From NCBI RefSeq assembly GCF_900114315.1, contig NZ_FOSQ01000014.1:62001-126000 (forward strand): a stretch of DNA of 64,000 nt, given 5' to 3'. Below, one piece after another: positions 24,727 through 34,381 of this stretch (its first letter is position 1; every line of letters begins with the position of its first letter). The translations under genes and the position numbers were made by a program. The DNA comes from Falsiroseomonas stagni DSM 19981 (GTDB lineage: Bacteria; Pseudomonadota; Alphaproteobacteria; Acetobacterales; Acetobacteraceae). The notes under the pieces were generated by a model. The model was not told the origin of the DNA. It saw only the letters and a program-made list of their open reading frames with translations, and ran no database searches.

Positions 24727-25607
24727 TCGAAGCGCAGGTTCCGGGCGTCTTCCACCGCCGCGTCGGCGAGATCCTCGTCACCGCGCTGCATGACGGGCAC
24801 CAGGATTCGCCGGTGTCGTCGATGGATGGCATCGCGGCAGAGGAGGCGACCACCCTGCTCGCGGCATCCTTCCGCCCCGCGCGCCGCACGGCGGTGAACG
24901 CCTTCCTGATCCGCCATGGCGACCGCATCGCGCTGGTGGATGCGGGACTCGGCCAGGGTGTGCGGCCGACGGTGGGTTTCGTCGCGAAGCACCTGGCGGA
25001 TGCGGGCGTCGATCCGGCGGCGGTGGACACGCTGCTGATGACGCATCTCCACCGCGACCATTGGGGCGGCATCGCCGACAGCACCGGCACCGCCGCCTTC
25101 CCGAATGCCACGCTGCATGTCCATGCCGATGAGATCGCGCATTGGGACAGCGATGACGCGATGATGCGCCTGGCCGACCCCGCCCAGCGCCAGGCCATGT
25201 TCATCGAGACCCGCAACCGCCTGCGCCCCTATCGCGACCGCATGCAGGTGTTCCGGAGTGGCGAAATCTTCCCCGGCGTCACCGCCATCCCGCTGCCCGG
25301 CCACACCCCCGGCCATACCGGCTTCATGGTGGCCTCCGGCGGCAGGTCGCTGCTGATCTGGGGCGACATCGTGCATGTGCCGGAAGTGCAGATCGCGCGG
25401 CCGGAGGTCACAATGAAGGTCGATACCGACCCCGCCCTCGCCATCGCCACGCGCCGCCGCATCCTGGACCAGGTGGCGACGGATCGCGTCGCCATCGCGG
25501 GCATGCACCTGCACTTCCCCGCCTTCGCGCATGTCGCGCGGGACGGTTCCGGCTATCGCCTGGTGCCGGATGCCTGGACGCTCGACCTCGACGGAGACAC
25601 GCCATGA
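24723..25607 (+). CDS. Metallo-beta-lactamase fold hydrolase
   Basis: 294 residues. The zinc-binding His108-x-His110-x-Asp112-His113 motif is in THLHRDHWGG. Further ligands are in PLPGHTPGHTGFM (His) and IWGDIVH (Asp), with a final His in GMHLHFPAF. It resembles quorum-quenching lactonase or methyl-parathion-hydrolase relatives. It probably hydrolyses a lactone or ester; the substrate is unknown. It is coupled by overlaps to both the CMD and alpha/beta hydrolase genes. Confidence 0.88.
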   Translation: MIEAQVPGVFHRRVGEILVTALHDGHQDSPVSSMDGIAAEEATTLLAASFRPARRTAVNAFLIRHGDRIALVDAGLGQGVRPTVGFVAKHLADAGVDPAAVDTLLMTHLHRDHWGGIADSTGTAAFPNATLHVHADEIAHWDSDDAMMRLADPAQRQAMFIETRNRLRPYRDRMQVFRSGEIFPGVTAIPLPGHTPGHTGFMVASGGRSLLIWGDIVHVPEVQIARPEVTMKVDTDPALAIATRRRILDQVATDRVAIAGMHLHFPAFAHVARDGSGYRLVPDAWTLDLDGDTP

Positions 25608-26392
25608 TGCGCTGGATCGACCTGGACGGCGCCGCGCTGCGCTACCACGACACGGGCGGCGATGGCCCCGCGCTGCTGCTGCTGCATGAGATGGGCGGCA
25701 GCCTGGAAAGCTGGGACTTCATGCTGCCGCTGCTGGCACCGCGCTGCCGCGTGCTGCGCTACGACCAGCGCGGCGCCGGCCTGTCGGAGAAGCCGCGCAC
25801 GCCGCTGACGATGCCAGCCCAGGGCAATGACGCCGTGGCGCTGATGGATGCGCTCGGCATCACGCAGCCCGTGGTCGTGGTGGGCATGGCCGTCGGCGGC
25901 GCGCTGGCCCTGCACCTGGCAGCCGCGCATCCCGGCCGCGTGCGTGGCGCCGTCGTCTCCTCGCCGGCGACGGGGGTGAATGAGGCCGGGCGCGTCGCGC
26001 TGCTGGCCCGCGCGCAGGAGATGGAGACGAAGGGCGCGCGCGCCGTCGTCGATACCGGGTTGATGACGAGCTATCCGCCCGCCATGCGGGGCGATGCGGA
26101 ACGCTTCGCGCATTGCCGCGCGTCGCGCCTCGGCGTCGATCCCGCGGGGCAGGCGGCGACGGCGCGGATGCTGGCTGACCTCGACATGGCCGCCGACCTC
26201 GCCAGCATCGCCTGCCCCGTGCTGGTGCTGGCCGCGAAGCATGACCTGACGCGGCCGCCGGAGCGCGTGAAGCCGGTGGCCGACGCCATCGCCGGCGCCG
26301 AGTTCCGGGAGGTGGAGAGCGGCCACTTCATGGCCATCCAGACCCCGGAACTGATGGCCGCGGCGATCCTCGGCTTCGTCGCCCGCCTTTAG
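25604..26392 (+). CDS. Alpha/beta-hydrolase-fold protein without nucleophile serine
   Basis: 262 residues of 3-oxoadipate enol-lactonase-like fold: LLLLHEMGGSLESWDFMLPL (oxyanion region), LRYDQRGAGLSEKP, and the acid Asp214 and base His241 (ESGHFMAIQTP). The nucleophile elbow reads GMAVGG, with Ala96 where serine is expected; the codon is GCC. The protein is therefore either a non-hydrolytic member (decarboxylase, dioxygenase-like or binding role) or uses another residue. It is the last gene of the RraA-CMD-MBL operon and overlaps the convergent deacylase gene by four bases. Confidence 0.85.
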   Translation: MMRWIDLDGAALRYHDTGGDGPALLLLHEMGGSLESWDFMLPLLAPRCRVLRYDQRGAGLSEKPRTPLTMPAQGNDAVALMDALGITQPVVVVGMAVGGALALHLAAAHPGRVRGAVVSSPATGVNEAGRVALLARAQEMETKGARAVVDTGLMTSYPPAMRGDAERFAHCRASRLGVDPAGQAATARMLADLDMAADLASIACPVLVLAAKHDLTRPPERVKPVADAIAGAEFREVESGHFMAIQTPELMAAAILGFVARL

Positions 26393-28101
26393 GAGCGGAC
26401 GAGCCGCCCAGGCCGTGCCCCCGTCTCCGCGCCGCGCTCCATGATGGGCACGCCGGAGACGAGGGTCATGTCGTAGCCATCCACGCGCTGCACCAGGCGT
26501 CGGCCGCCCGCGGGCAGGTCGTAGATCATCTCGGGGTGGTGCAGGCGCAGCGCATCCAGGTCGATGACGTTGATGTCGGCCTTCAGGCCCGGCTTCAGCC
26601 GCCCGCGATCATGGAAGCCGAAGAAATCCGCCGTGCCGCTGGTCTGGCGCTGGATCACGAATTCAAGCGGCAGGCGGTCGCCGCGGCTGCGGTCGCGCGT
26701 CCAATGCGTCAGCCCGAAGGTCGGCATGGAGGCATCGCAGATCACGCCGCAATGCGCCCCGCCATCCGACAGGCCGACCACCGTATGCGGGTCCTGCAGC
26801 AGATTGTGCAGGCGGTCGAAGTCGCCGCCGACATAGTTGACGACGGGGAAATACAGCATCCGCCCGCCATCGCCGCCAGTGAGGTAGTCGTAGCAGAAGG
26901 CGGCGGGGTCCTGCCCCGCCGCGGCCGCCATGGCGGCCATGCTGCGCTCCGGCGGCGGCTCGTAATCCGGCGGATCGCCGAGGGCGAACATCTGGTCCCA
27001 GCGCGTCGCAATCTGGCGCGACAGCGGCGGCACCACATGCAGCAGGCGGGGCGACGCCTCCTCCGCCAGGATCTTCGCCCGCACCGCCGGTTCCCGCAGT
27101 TTTGCGAGTTGCTCCGCCGGCGGCAGATGCGCCAGCTCGTGAAAACCTTCGCGAAGCGCGAAGGGGTTGAGCGAGGTGGTCAGGCCGAGGATCAGGCCGA
27201 CCGGCCGCGACGCCACCTGCGCCGCCAGCGGCAACCCATCGGCCCGCGCTGCGCGGACATGGCCGAGCAGGCGCTGCAAACGCCCGGGGTCCGCGTTGCG
27301 ATCCGTCAGCAGGAACCACACCGGCCGCTGCGTGCTGGCCGCCACCTGGCGCAGCCAGGCGAATTCCGCGGCCTCATCCTCGAAGTCGCTCAGCATTCCG
27401 AAGGTGCCGCGGCCCGAACGGCCGATGGCCTGGCCGATCGCCAGCAGTTCCCGATGCTCCGCATAGCGCGCGGGCACCAGGTCGCCGGTCGGCGTCTTGT
27501 GCTGGTCGGTGCGGCTGGTGGTGAAGCCGAAGGCGCCGGCGCGCAGCGCCTCCTCCGTCAGCTTCGCCATCTGCGCGATGTCGTCATCCGTCGCGGCCTG
27601 GCGGTTCAGCCCGCGCTCGCCCATGACATAGACGCGCAGCGGGTGATGCGCGACCTGCGCGGCCACGTCGATGGTGCGCGGCATGGCATCCAGCGCATCG
27701 AGGTATTCGGGAAAGCTTTCCCAGTTCCACTGCAACCCCTCGGCCAGGGTGATGCCGGGAATGTCCTCGACGCCTTCCATCAAATCGATCAGCGCCTGGT
27801 GATCGCGCTTGCGGACGGGTGCGAAGCCGACGCCGCAATTCCCGAACAGGATCGTCGTCGCGCCGTGCCAGACGGAAGGCGCCAGCACCGGGTCCCAGGT
27901 GGCCTGCCCGTCGTAATGCGTATGCACATCCACCCAGCCCGGGGCGACGATGCGGCCTTCGGCCTGCACGTCGCGCCTCGCGGGGCCGGCCTTGCCGCCG
28001 ACCTGCGTGATGCGGTCGCCATCGATCGCCACATCGCCGGTGAAGCGCGGCGCCCCCGTGCCGTCCACGATGGTGCCGCCGCGGATGACCAGGTCGTGCA
28101 T
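26389..28101 (-). CDS. N-acyl-D-amino-acid deacylase family amidohydrolase
   Basis: 570 residues from ATG 28101, with GGAG five bases upstream. Metal-binding motif [15 protein letters not shown] (His60, His62) and [10 protein letters not shown] are hallmarks of D-aminoacylases, as is [11 protein letters not shown] near the C-terminus. It would remove acyl groups from N-acyl-D-amino acids or act on related amides in the cytoplasm. It is divergent from a peptide-type ABC importer that could supply such substrates, with a perfect palindrome between them. Confidence 0.87.
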   Translation of the reverse strand: MHDLVIRGGTIVDGTGAPRFTGDVAIDGDRITQVGGKAGPARRDVQAEGRIVAPGWVDVHTHYDGQATWDPVLAPSVWHGATTILFGNCGVGFAPVRKRDHQALIDLMEGVEDIPGITLAEGLQWNWESFPEYLDALDAMPRTIDVAAQVAHHPLRVYVMGERGLNRQAATDDDIAQMAKLTEEALRAGAFGFTTSRTDQHKTPTGDLVPARYAEHRELLAIGQAIGRSGRGTFGMLSDFEDEAAEFAWLRQVAASTQRPVWFLLTDRNADPGRLQRLLGHVRAARADGLPLAAQVASRPVGLILGLTTSLNPFALREGFHELAHLPPAEQLAKLREPAVRAKILAEEASPRLLHVVPPLSRQIATRWDQMFALGDPPDYEPPPERSMAAMAAAAGQDPAAFCYDYLTGGDGGRMLYFPVVNYVGGDFDRLHNLLQDPHTVVGLSDGGAHCGVICDASMPTFGLTHWTRDRSRGDRLPLEFVIQRQTSGTADFFGFHDRGRLKPGLKADINVIDLDALRLHHPEMIYDLPAGGRRLVQRVDGYDMTLVSGVPIMERGAETGARPGRLVRS

Positions 28102-28124
28102 GAAGGCTCCTTGCCAAGGATCGA

Positions 28125-28140
28125 GGTTGTCCGGACAATG
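28125..28140. promoter_or_regulatory. Palindromic candidate operator TTGTCCGGACAA
   Basis: A perfect 12-base palindrome (28127-28138) lies 26 bases upstream of the deacylase start, in the 125-base divergent gap before the ABC operon. A near-identical dyad stands upstream of the Liv operon at 54408. The form resembles operators of FadR-type GntR regulators; no GntR gene is in the window. Confidence 0.5.
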
Positions 28141-28226
28141 GCCCCGGCCACGCGGATTGGCAACGGCGGATCGGGACCGGTCCGGCTGAGTTGACCAGGC
28201 GGGATGGCGGGACGGGGGAAAGACCA

Positions 28227-29810
28227 ATGGCGATCGAACGGCGCGACATCCTGCTCGGCACCATGGCCATGGCGGCCGGTGCGCCCCTGGCCGCGCCCGC
28301 GCTGGCACAGCCGCGCGCAGGCCGCACGCTGCTGCTGGCCGCGCCTGGCGCGCCGGAGGGTTTCGACGGCGACGCGCTGCGCCCCGGCACGCAGGAAACC
28401 GTGGTGCAGGTCTATGAGGGCCTGACCCGCTACGGCCGCGTGATGCGCGACGGCCGCCCCTACCTCAACCCCGATGTCATCGAAGGCCACCTGGCCGAAA
28501 GCTGGACGACCTCCACGGATGGCAAGACCTGGGTCTTCAAGCTGCGTCAGGGCGTGCGGAGCTTCTTCGGGAATGAGATGACGGCCGCCGACGTCGAATG
28601 GGGCTGGGCGAAATCCTTCGCGCAGCGCCGCACCGGCGCCTTCATCGCCAATGTCTCCAACGTCACCGCCGTGAAGGCGATCTCGAAGTATGAGGTGGAG
28701 TTCACCCTCTCCGCCCCCAGCATGATCCTGCTCAGCGCGCTGACGCTCTATCTGCCGGCCGTCTATGACAGCACGGAAGTGAAGAAGCACGCGACGCCGG
28801 AAGACCCCTGGGCGCTGAAGTGGATGGAGACCAACACCGCGGGCTTCGGGGCCTACCACCTGGAATCCGTGCGCGCCGGCGAACAGGCGGTCTTCGTCGC
28901 CAACCCCAACTATTTCCGCGAACAGCCCTTCTTCACCCGCGTGGTCTATCGCGCGGTTCCCTCCGCCGCGTCCCGCATCACGCTGCTGCGCAGCGGCCAG
29001 GTGCAGTGGATCCATCGCCCGCTGCTGCAGCAGGTGGCGGAACTGCGCAGCGACCGGCGGGTGAGGACGCAGGACAGCTTCGGCCGCACCATCTCCTCCG
29101 TCCGCATGAATCTCCGCTTCCCTCCTTTCGACAACAAGCTGGTGCGCCAGGCCTTCAACTACGCCGTGGACAAGCCGGCGCTCATCCAGGGCGTCTTCTT
29201 CGGCTTCGCCGAGCAGGCACGCTCCATCGTCCCGCCCATCGTCGCGGGCTACGACCCCAGCTTCTTCAACTACGACTACGATCCCGCCAAGGCCCGTGCA
29301 TTGCTGGCCCAGGCCAACTTCAACTTCGACCAGACCGTGGAGATCCTCTACTCCCAGATCTTCAACTGGGAGGAGCCGATGTCCATCCAGGTGGCGGCGC
29401 AGCTGCAGGCCGTGGGCGTCAAGGCCCGCGCCGTGCGGATCAGCGACAGCGACATGCGCGCGCGCGGCGCACCCAACCGGCAGGACATGCCGATGTTCTC
29501 CTTCGAGGATGGTCCCATCGTCCTCGATCCCGTCTACGCCACCTTCCTGCTGGCGCATTCCCAGGGCGTCTCCAACCGCGCCCGCTTCGCCGACCCGCGC
29601 ATGGATGCGCTGATCGACGAGGCGCGGCAGACCCTCGATGTACCGCGGCGGAATGAGCTGATGCGGGAGGCGCAGAAGCTCTGGATGGACGAGGCGCCCT
29701 GGATCGTCACCGTCTATCCGACGGTGTGGGAAGCGATGGCCGGCAACATCACGGGCTGGTGCCCGCACCCGGACGAGCATGAACGCTGGTACGATCTGAG
29801 GGTGGCATAG
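28227..29810 (+). CDS. Peptide/nickel-type ABC transporter substrate-binding protein
   Basis: 527 residues from ATG 28227, after a GGGGGAAAG stretch. The N-terminus carries an Arg-Arg pair and hydrophobic segment (ERRDILLGTMAMAAGAPLAA) that could be a Tat or Sec signal. The body is SBP family 5: VVQVYEGLTRYG, WVFKLRQGVRSFFGNEMTA, RQAFNYAVDKPALIQGVFFG and YDPAKARALLAQA. It captures a peptide-like or amide solute for the permeases encoded just downstream. Confidence 0.93.
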   Translation: MAIERRDILLGTMAMAAGAPLAAPALAQPRAGRTLLLAAPGAPEGFDGDALRPGTQETVVQVYEGLTRYGRVMRDGRPYLNPDVIEGHLAESWTTSTDGKTWVFKLRQGVRSFFGNEMTAADVEWGWAKSFAQRRTGAFIANVSNVTAVKAISKYEVEFTLSAPSMILLSALTLYLPAVYDSTEVKKHATPEDPWALKWMETNTAGFGAYHLESVRAGEQAVFVANPNYFREQPFFTRVVYRAVPSAASRITLLRSGQVQWIHRPLLQQVAELRSDRRVRTQDSFGRTISSVRMNLRFPPFDNKLVRQAFNYAVDKPALIQGVFFGFAEQARSIVPPIVAGYDPSFFNYDYDPAKARALLAQANFNFDQTVEILYSQIFNWEEPMSIQVAAQLQAVGVKARAVRISDSDMRARGAPNRQDMPMFSFEDGPIVLDPVYATFLLAHSQGVSNRARFADPRMDALIDEARQTLDVPRRNELMREAQKLWMDEAPWIVTVYPTVWEAMAGNITGWCPHPDEHERWYDLRVA

Positions 29811-29817
29811 CAGGCCC

Positions 29818-30825
29818 ATGCCGATCGGGCGGATGCTGGCGCGGCGCCTGGTCCTGGTGGTGCCGCTGCTCTTCGTGATCCTGCTGGGCACCTTCATGCT
29901 GGTGCGCCTCAGCGGGCAGGACCCCGTGGGGCTGCTGGCCGGCCCCACCGCGACGGCGGCGGAGATCGAGCTGGTGCGCGCCTCGCTGGCGCTCGACCAG
30001 CCGATCTGGGTGCAGTTCGGCGTCTATCTCGGCAAGGTCGTGCAGGGGGACCTCGGCGCCTCCTGGCTCAGCAACCGCCCCGTGCTGGCGGAGATCCTGG
30101 ACCGCGCGCCGGCAACACTGGAACTGATGCTCTGGGGTGTGTTCATCGGCGCGGGCATCGGCATCCCTGTCGGGCTGCGCGCGGCCTTCCGCCCGGATCG
30201 CAGCTTCGACCAGTTCAGCCGCTTCTTCTCCCTGCTCGGCTTCTCCGTGCCGACCTATTGGCTCGGCCTCATCATGCTGTTCGTGTTCTTCTACCTGCTG
30301 GAATGGGCGCCACCGGGCATGGGCCGCATCAGCCTGTTCCTGGAGCCACCACCGCGCGTGACCGGCAGCTACCTGATCGATGGGCTGATCGCGGCGGATT
30401 GGGAATTGGCGGCATCGGCGGCCTCGCAGCTCATCCTGCCCGTCATCTGCGTCGCCATCATAGCGGCCGCGCCGATCATCAAGCAGACCCGCGCCATCGC
30501 GCTGGAAGTGCTGGCCAGCGACTACATCCGCTATGCGCGCGCCCAGGGGCTGCCGAAGCGGGAGATCCGCGCCATGGCGCTGCGCAACAGCGCCACACCC
30601 ATCGTGACCTTCATCGGCACGGAGATCACGGGCCTGGTCGGCACCACCTCCCTCATCGAATACGTCTTCGCCTGGGGCGGCCTCGGCCAATACGGCCTCT
30701 CCGCCATCATCGCCGGCGATTTCGCCGCGGTGCAGGGCTACGTGCTGATGCTCGCGCTCTTCTCCGTGCTGGTCTTCCTCATCGTGGACATCTACGTGAC
30801 CCTCACGGAACCCCGCGCGGCATGA
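29818..30825 (+). CDS. Oligopeptide-type ABC permease (DppB-like)
   Basis: 335 residues. The first helix (RLVLVVPLLFVILLGTFMLV), the conserved LDQPIWVQFGVYLGKVVQGD block and the EAA-loop region (YIRYARAQGLPKREIRAMAL) identify it as the B-type permease. It begins eight bases after the binding-protein stop and overlaps the next permease by four bases. Confidence 0.93.
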   Translation: MPIGRMLARRLVLVVPLLFVILLGTFMLVRLSGQDPVGLLAGPTATAAEIELVRASLALDQPIWVQFGVYLGKVVQGDLGASWLSNRPVLAEILDRAPATLELMLWGVFIGAGIGIPVGLRAAFRPDRSFDQFSRFFSLLGFSVPTYWLGLIMLFVFFYLLEWAPPGMGRISLFLEPPPRVTGSYLIDGLIAADWELAASAASQLILPVICVAIIAAAPIIKQTRAIALEVLASDYIRYARAQGLPKREIRAMALRNSATPIVTFIGTEITGLVGTTSLIEYVFAWGGLGQYGLSAIIAGDFAAVQGYVLMLALFSVLVFLIVDIYVTLTEPRAA

Positions 30826-31694
30826 GCGCCACCATCGCCTCGCCCCGCTGGGTCCGTCGCATCGGCGGCATCTCCCGCCGCAGCCCGACGCTGGCGGCGG
30901 GCGTCTTCATCATCCTGGGCTTCGCGGCGATGGCGCTGCTGGCGCCCTGGATCACGCCCTTCGATCCTGAACTCGCCCAGTCCCGCAACGTGCTGGCCGC
31001 ACCCGGCGGCGCGCACCTGATGGGCACGGATGGCAACGGGATGGACGTCTTCTCCCGCGTCATCGCCGGGGCGCGCTGGGCCTTCGGCATCGCCATCCCC
31101 GCCGTGCTGGTCGGGCTGCTCGCCGGCGTGCCGCTCGGCCTCTACACCGGCTATCGCGGCGGCTGGTTCGATGAGATCGCGATGCGCTTCTTCGACGCGC
31201 TGCGCGTCTTCCCCTCCATCATCCTGGCGCTGGCCGTCGTGGCCGCCGCCGGCCCCTCGCTGCTCAACGTCGTGCTGGTCATCGGCTTCCTGGACAGCCC
31301 CGTCTTCGCCCGGGTGGTGCGGGCGGAGGTGCTGGCCCTGCGCCATTCCACCTTCGTCGAAAGCGCGGTGTCCGCCGGCAACCCCACCTGGCGCATCCTC
31401 TTCGTCCATATCCTGCCCAACGCCCTGCAGGGCGCCATGGCGCAGACGGCGGTGCGCGCGGCCTGGGCGGTGCGCATCAGCGCGACGCTCGCCTTCCTCG
31501 GCGTCGGCATCCAGCCACCGACGCCGGAATGGGGCGCGATGATCCGGCAGGGCGCCGAATACCTGGTCACCGGCCAATGGTGGGTCGGCGTCTTCCCCGG
31601 CATCGCGCTGATCCTGATGGTGCTCGGCCTCAACATGCTCGGCGACGGGTTGCAGGACCTGCTCGATCCCCGCCGCAAGGCGGCAACGCGATGA
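30822..31694 (+). CDS. Oligopeptide-type ABC permease (DppC-like)
   Basis: 290 residues. Typical C-type permease features are LAPWITPFDPE, HLMGTDGNGMDVFSRVIAGA, the EAA loop (FVESAVSAGNPTWRILFVHI) and GVGIQPPTPEWGAMI. About six membrane helices are expected. It overlaps its neighbours on both sides by ATGA. Confidence 0.93.
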   Translation: MSATIASPRWVRRIGGISRRSPTLAAGVFIILGFAAMALLAPWITPFDPELAQSRNVLAAPGGAHLMGTDGNGMDVFSRVIAGARWAFGIAIPAVLVGLLAGVPLGLYTGYRGGWFDEIAMRFFDALRVFPSIILALAVVAAAGPSLLNVVLVIGFLDSPVFARVVRAEVLALRHSTFVESAVSAGNPTWRILFVHILPNALQGAMAQTAVRAAWAVRISATLAFLGVGIQPPTPEWGAMIRQGAEYLVTGQWWVGVFPGIALILMVLGLNMLGDGLQDLLDPRRKAATR

Positions 31695-32662
31695 CGCTGC
31701 TGCGCGTGGAGGATCTCCATACCCACTTCATCGCCCGCAACCTGGACAATGAGATCCAGGTGGCGAAGGCGCTGAACGGCGTCTCCTTCTCCCTCGATGC
31801 CGGTCGCATCCTCGGCCTCGTCGGGGAAACCGGGGCCGGCAAGTCGTTGACGGCGACTTCCATCATGGGCCTGCTGCGCCCGCCCGCCCGCATCATGGGC
31901 GGCCGCGCGCTGTTCCAGGGGCAGGATCTGCTGGCGATGCCCGATGATGACCTCAACGCGCTGCGCGGCCGCGACATCGCGTTGGTGGTGCAGAGCCCCA
32001 AATCATCGCTCGACCCGCTCAGCCGCATCGGGGACCAGTTGATCCGCATCCGCCGCGCCCATCGCGGCGGCAGCGTGGCGGAGGCACGGGACAAGGCCAT
32101 CGCCATGCTCGGCAGCCTCGGCATTCCCGACCCCGCGCGGCGGATGCGCGCCTGGCCGCACGAACTCTCCGGCGGCATGGCGCAGCGCGTGCTGATCGCG
32201 CTCGCGCTGATGAACGAACCGCAGCTGCTGATCGCGGATGAACCGACCACGGGCCTCGACGTCACGGTGCAGGCGCAGATCCTGGACCTGCTGCGGGATT
32301 TGGTGCGGCGCACCGGCATCGGCGCCATGATCATCACCCACGACCTCGGCGTCGTGGCGCATTACTGCGACGAGATGGCGGTGATGTATGCCGGCGCCAT
32401 CGTCGAAAGCGGGCCCGTGCGCCAGGTGTTCCGCCGCCCCACCCACCCCTATACCGTGAACCTGATCGGCGCGACGCCGGAACGCCTGCGGCTTGGCGCC
32501 ACGCGCACCGTGGGCGGCCCGCCGCCCAATCTTCGCGCCCTGCCGCCGGGCTGCCCCTATCAGGATCGCTGCCCCCAGGCCGGCGCGGATTGCACCACCA
32601 TCCCGCCCGATGTCGCGCTCGGCGAGGGCCATGTCGCGCGCTGCCACCGGGTGGCGGCATGA
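31691..32662 (+). CDS. Oligopeptide-type ABC ATPase (DppD-like)
   Basis: 323 residues. Walker A is GETGAGKS, the Q-loop and signature are LSGGMAQRVLIALAL, and Walker B is LLIADEPTTGLD. The C-terminal oligopeptide-transporter domain has PHPYTVNLIGATP-like (HPYTVNLIGATPERL) and a four-cysteine-type tail (GCPYQDRCPQAGADC). It energises the importer together with the next ATPase. Confidence 0.93.
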   Translation: MTLLRVEDLHTHFIARNLDNEIQVAKALNGVSFSLDAGRILGLVGETGAGKSLTATSIMGLLRPPARIMGGRALFQGQDLLAMPDDDLNALRGRDIALVVQSPKSSLDPLSRIGDQLIRIRRAHRGGSVAEARDKAIAMLGSLGIPDPARRMRAWPHELSGGMAQRVLIALALMNEPQLLIADEPTTGLDVTVQAQILDLLRDLVRRTGIGAMIITHDLGVVAHYCDEMAVMYAGAIVESGPVRQVFRRPTHPYTVNLIGATPERLRLGATRTVGGPPPNLRALPPGCPYQDRCPQAGADCTTIPPDVALGEGHVARCHRVAA

Positions 32663-33657
32663 CTGCGCCGGTCCTCGAGGTCGAAGGCCTGGTCAAGCAT
32701 TTCGACGTCTCCCGCCAGGTGAAGGTGCATGCCGTCAACGGCGTCAGCTTCTCGATCCGGGAAGGGGAGACGCTGGGCGTCGTCGGTGAGAGCGGTTCCG
32801 GCAAGTCCACCATCGGCCGCAGCGTCATCCGGCTGCTGGCCCCGACCGGCGGGACCATCCGCTTCCGCGGGCGGGACATCACGAACCTTCCCGAATCCGC
32901 CTGCCGCCCGCTGCGGGCGGAGATGCAGATGGTGTTCCAGGACCCCTGGTCCGCGCTGAACCCGCGCATCCGCATCGGCGACCTCATCGCCGAACCCCTC
33001 AAGCTGCACACGAAGCTCTCCGCCGCCGAACGGCGCGACAGGGTGGAGGCGCTGGCCATCCGCGTGCGCCTGACGCCCGAACTCCTCACCCGCTATCCCG
33101 CCGAACTCTCCGGCGGCCAGCTCCAGCGCGTGTGCATCGCCCGCGCCATCGCCACCAGTCCGAAGCTGATCGTGCTGGATGAGCCCACCTCCTCGCTCGA
33201 CCTCTCCGTCCGCGCCGGCATCCTGGACCTGCTGGCGGAGCTGAAGGCGGAAACGGGGGCGGCGATGATGTTCATCAGCCACGATCTCGGCACCGTGAAG
33301 CTCATCAGCGACCGCATCCTGGTGCTCTATCTCGGCAGCGTCGTCGAATATGCGCCGACGGCCCAGGTCTTCGCCGATGCCGCGCATCCCTATTCCCAGG
33401 CGCTGATGTCGGCCCACCTGCCCGCGGACCCGGATGCGGTGCTGAAGCGCCACGTCCTGCAGGGGGAGATCCCCTCCCCCATCAACCTGCCGCCCGGCTG
33501 CCACTTTGCGAGTCGCTGCCCCGTCGCCGTGCCGCGCTGCCGCACGGAAACGCCGCCGCTCGATCCCGTCGCCGGCGATGCCGCCCACCAGGCCGCATGC
33601 CTCCGCATCACGGAGGGCGCCAACCGGATTCCCGCGCTGGAGGATGCCCATGGATGA
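32659..33657 (+). CDS. Oligopeptide-type ABC ATPase (DppF-like)
   Basis: 332 residues. Walker A is GESGSGKS, the signature is LSGGQLQRVCIARAI, and Walker B is LIVLDEPTSSLD. The tail has the family's cysteine pattern (LPPGCHFASRCPVAVPRC). It completes a full five-component importer (28227-33657), and its end overlaps the class II aldolase gene by eight bases. Confidence 0.93.
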   Translation: MTAPVLEVEGLVKHFDVSRQVKVHAVNGVSFSIREGETLGVVGESGSGKSTIGRSVIRLLAPTGGTIRFRGRDITNLPESACRPLRAEMQMVFQDPWSALNPRIRIGDLIAEPLKLHTKLSAAERRDRVEALAIRVRLTPELLTRYPAELSGGQLQRVCIARAIATSPKLIVLDEPTSSLDLSVRAGILDLLAELKAETGAAMMFISHDLGTVKLISDRILVLYLGSVVEYAPTAQVFADAAHPYSQALMSAHLPADPDAVLKRHVLQGEIPSPINLPPGCHFASRCPVAVPRCRTETPPLDPVAGDAAHQAACLRITEGANRIPALEDAHG

Positions 33658-34381
33658 GGCGACGCTGCGGCGGGAACTCCTCGCCGCCTATCACATCCTC
33701 GACGTGCACGGGCAGAATGCCGGCATCGCGGGGCACCTGACCGCGCGGCTGCCCGGCGGCGACAGCTTCTGGTGCCATGGCTACGGCCAGGGGTTCGAGG
33801 AAGTGCGCGCGGATGACCTCCGCCACGCCGACATGGAACTGCGCGTGCTAAACGGCGGGAAGATCAATCCCTCCCTCGTCATCCATACCGGCCTCTATCA
33901 CGCCCGCCCCGATATCGGCTGCGTCATCCACACCCACAGCCTGAACGCGGTGATGCTGACGGCCACGGGCACGCCGCTGCTGCCGCTGTTCCAGTCCGCG
34001 CTGATGTTCCACGACGATTGCGCGCTGCATGCGGAGTATGGCGGCATCGTCGATACGGTGGAAACCGGCGTCGAACTCGCCGCCGCCCTCGGCCCGCGCC
34101 GCGCCCTGCTGCTGGCCAACCACGGCACGCTGGTGGTCGGCCGCAATATCCGCGAAGCCGTGCACTGCGCGATCATGCTGGACGATGCCTGCCGCATCCA
34201 ACTCGGCGCCATGGCCGCCGCCGCGGGCAGGCCGCTTTCCCTTGTCGATGACGCCACGGCGCAGGAGGCGAAGCGCTTCCTGCTGTCGGACAAGGTGCTC
34301 GGCCTGCGCTGGGACCACTACCTCCGTCGCGCCATCGCGGCCCGGCCCTGGCTGGCGGCGGAACTCGCCAGCATCACCTGA
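33650..34381 (+). CDS. Class II aldolase/adducin family protein (first copy)
   Basis: 243 residues from ATG 33650, six bases after GGAGG. Zinc-binding histidines are visible in VIHTHSLNAVMLT (His-x-His) and LLANHGTLVVGRNI; the early NAGIAGHLTARLPG block is typical. Members cleave sugar phosphates or act as decarboxylases/epimerases. It is the last gene of the ABC operon, so it probably acts on a product of the imported solute. The substrate is unknown. Confidence 0.87.
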   Translation: MDEATLRRELLAAYHILDVHGQNAGIAGHLTARLPGGDSFWCHGYGQGFEEVRADDLRHADMELRVLNGGKINPSLVIHTGLYHARPDIGCVIHTHSLNAVMLTATGTPLLPLFQSALMFHDDCALHAEYGGIVDTVETGVELAAALGPRRALLLANHGTLVVGRNIREAVHCAIMLDDACRIQLGAMAAAAGRPLSLVDDATAQEAKRFLLSDKVLGLRWDHYLRRAIAARPWLAAELASIT

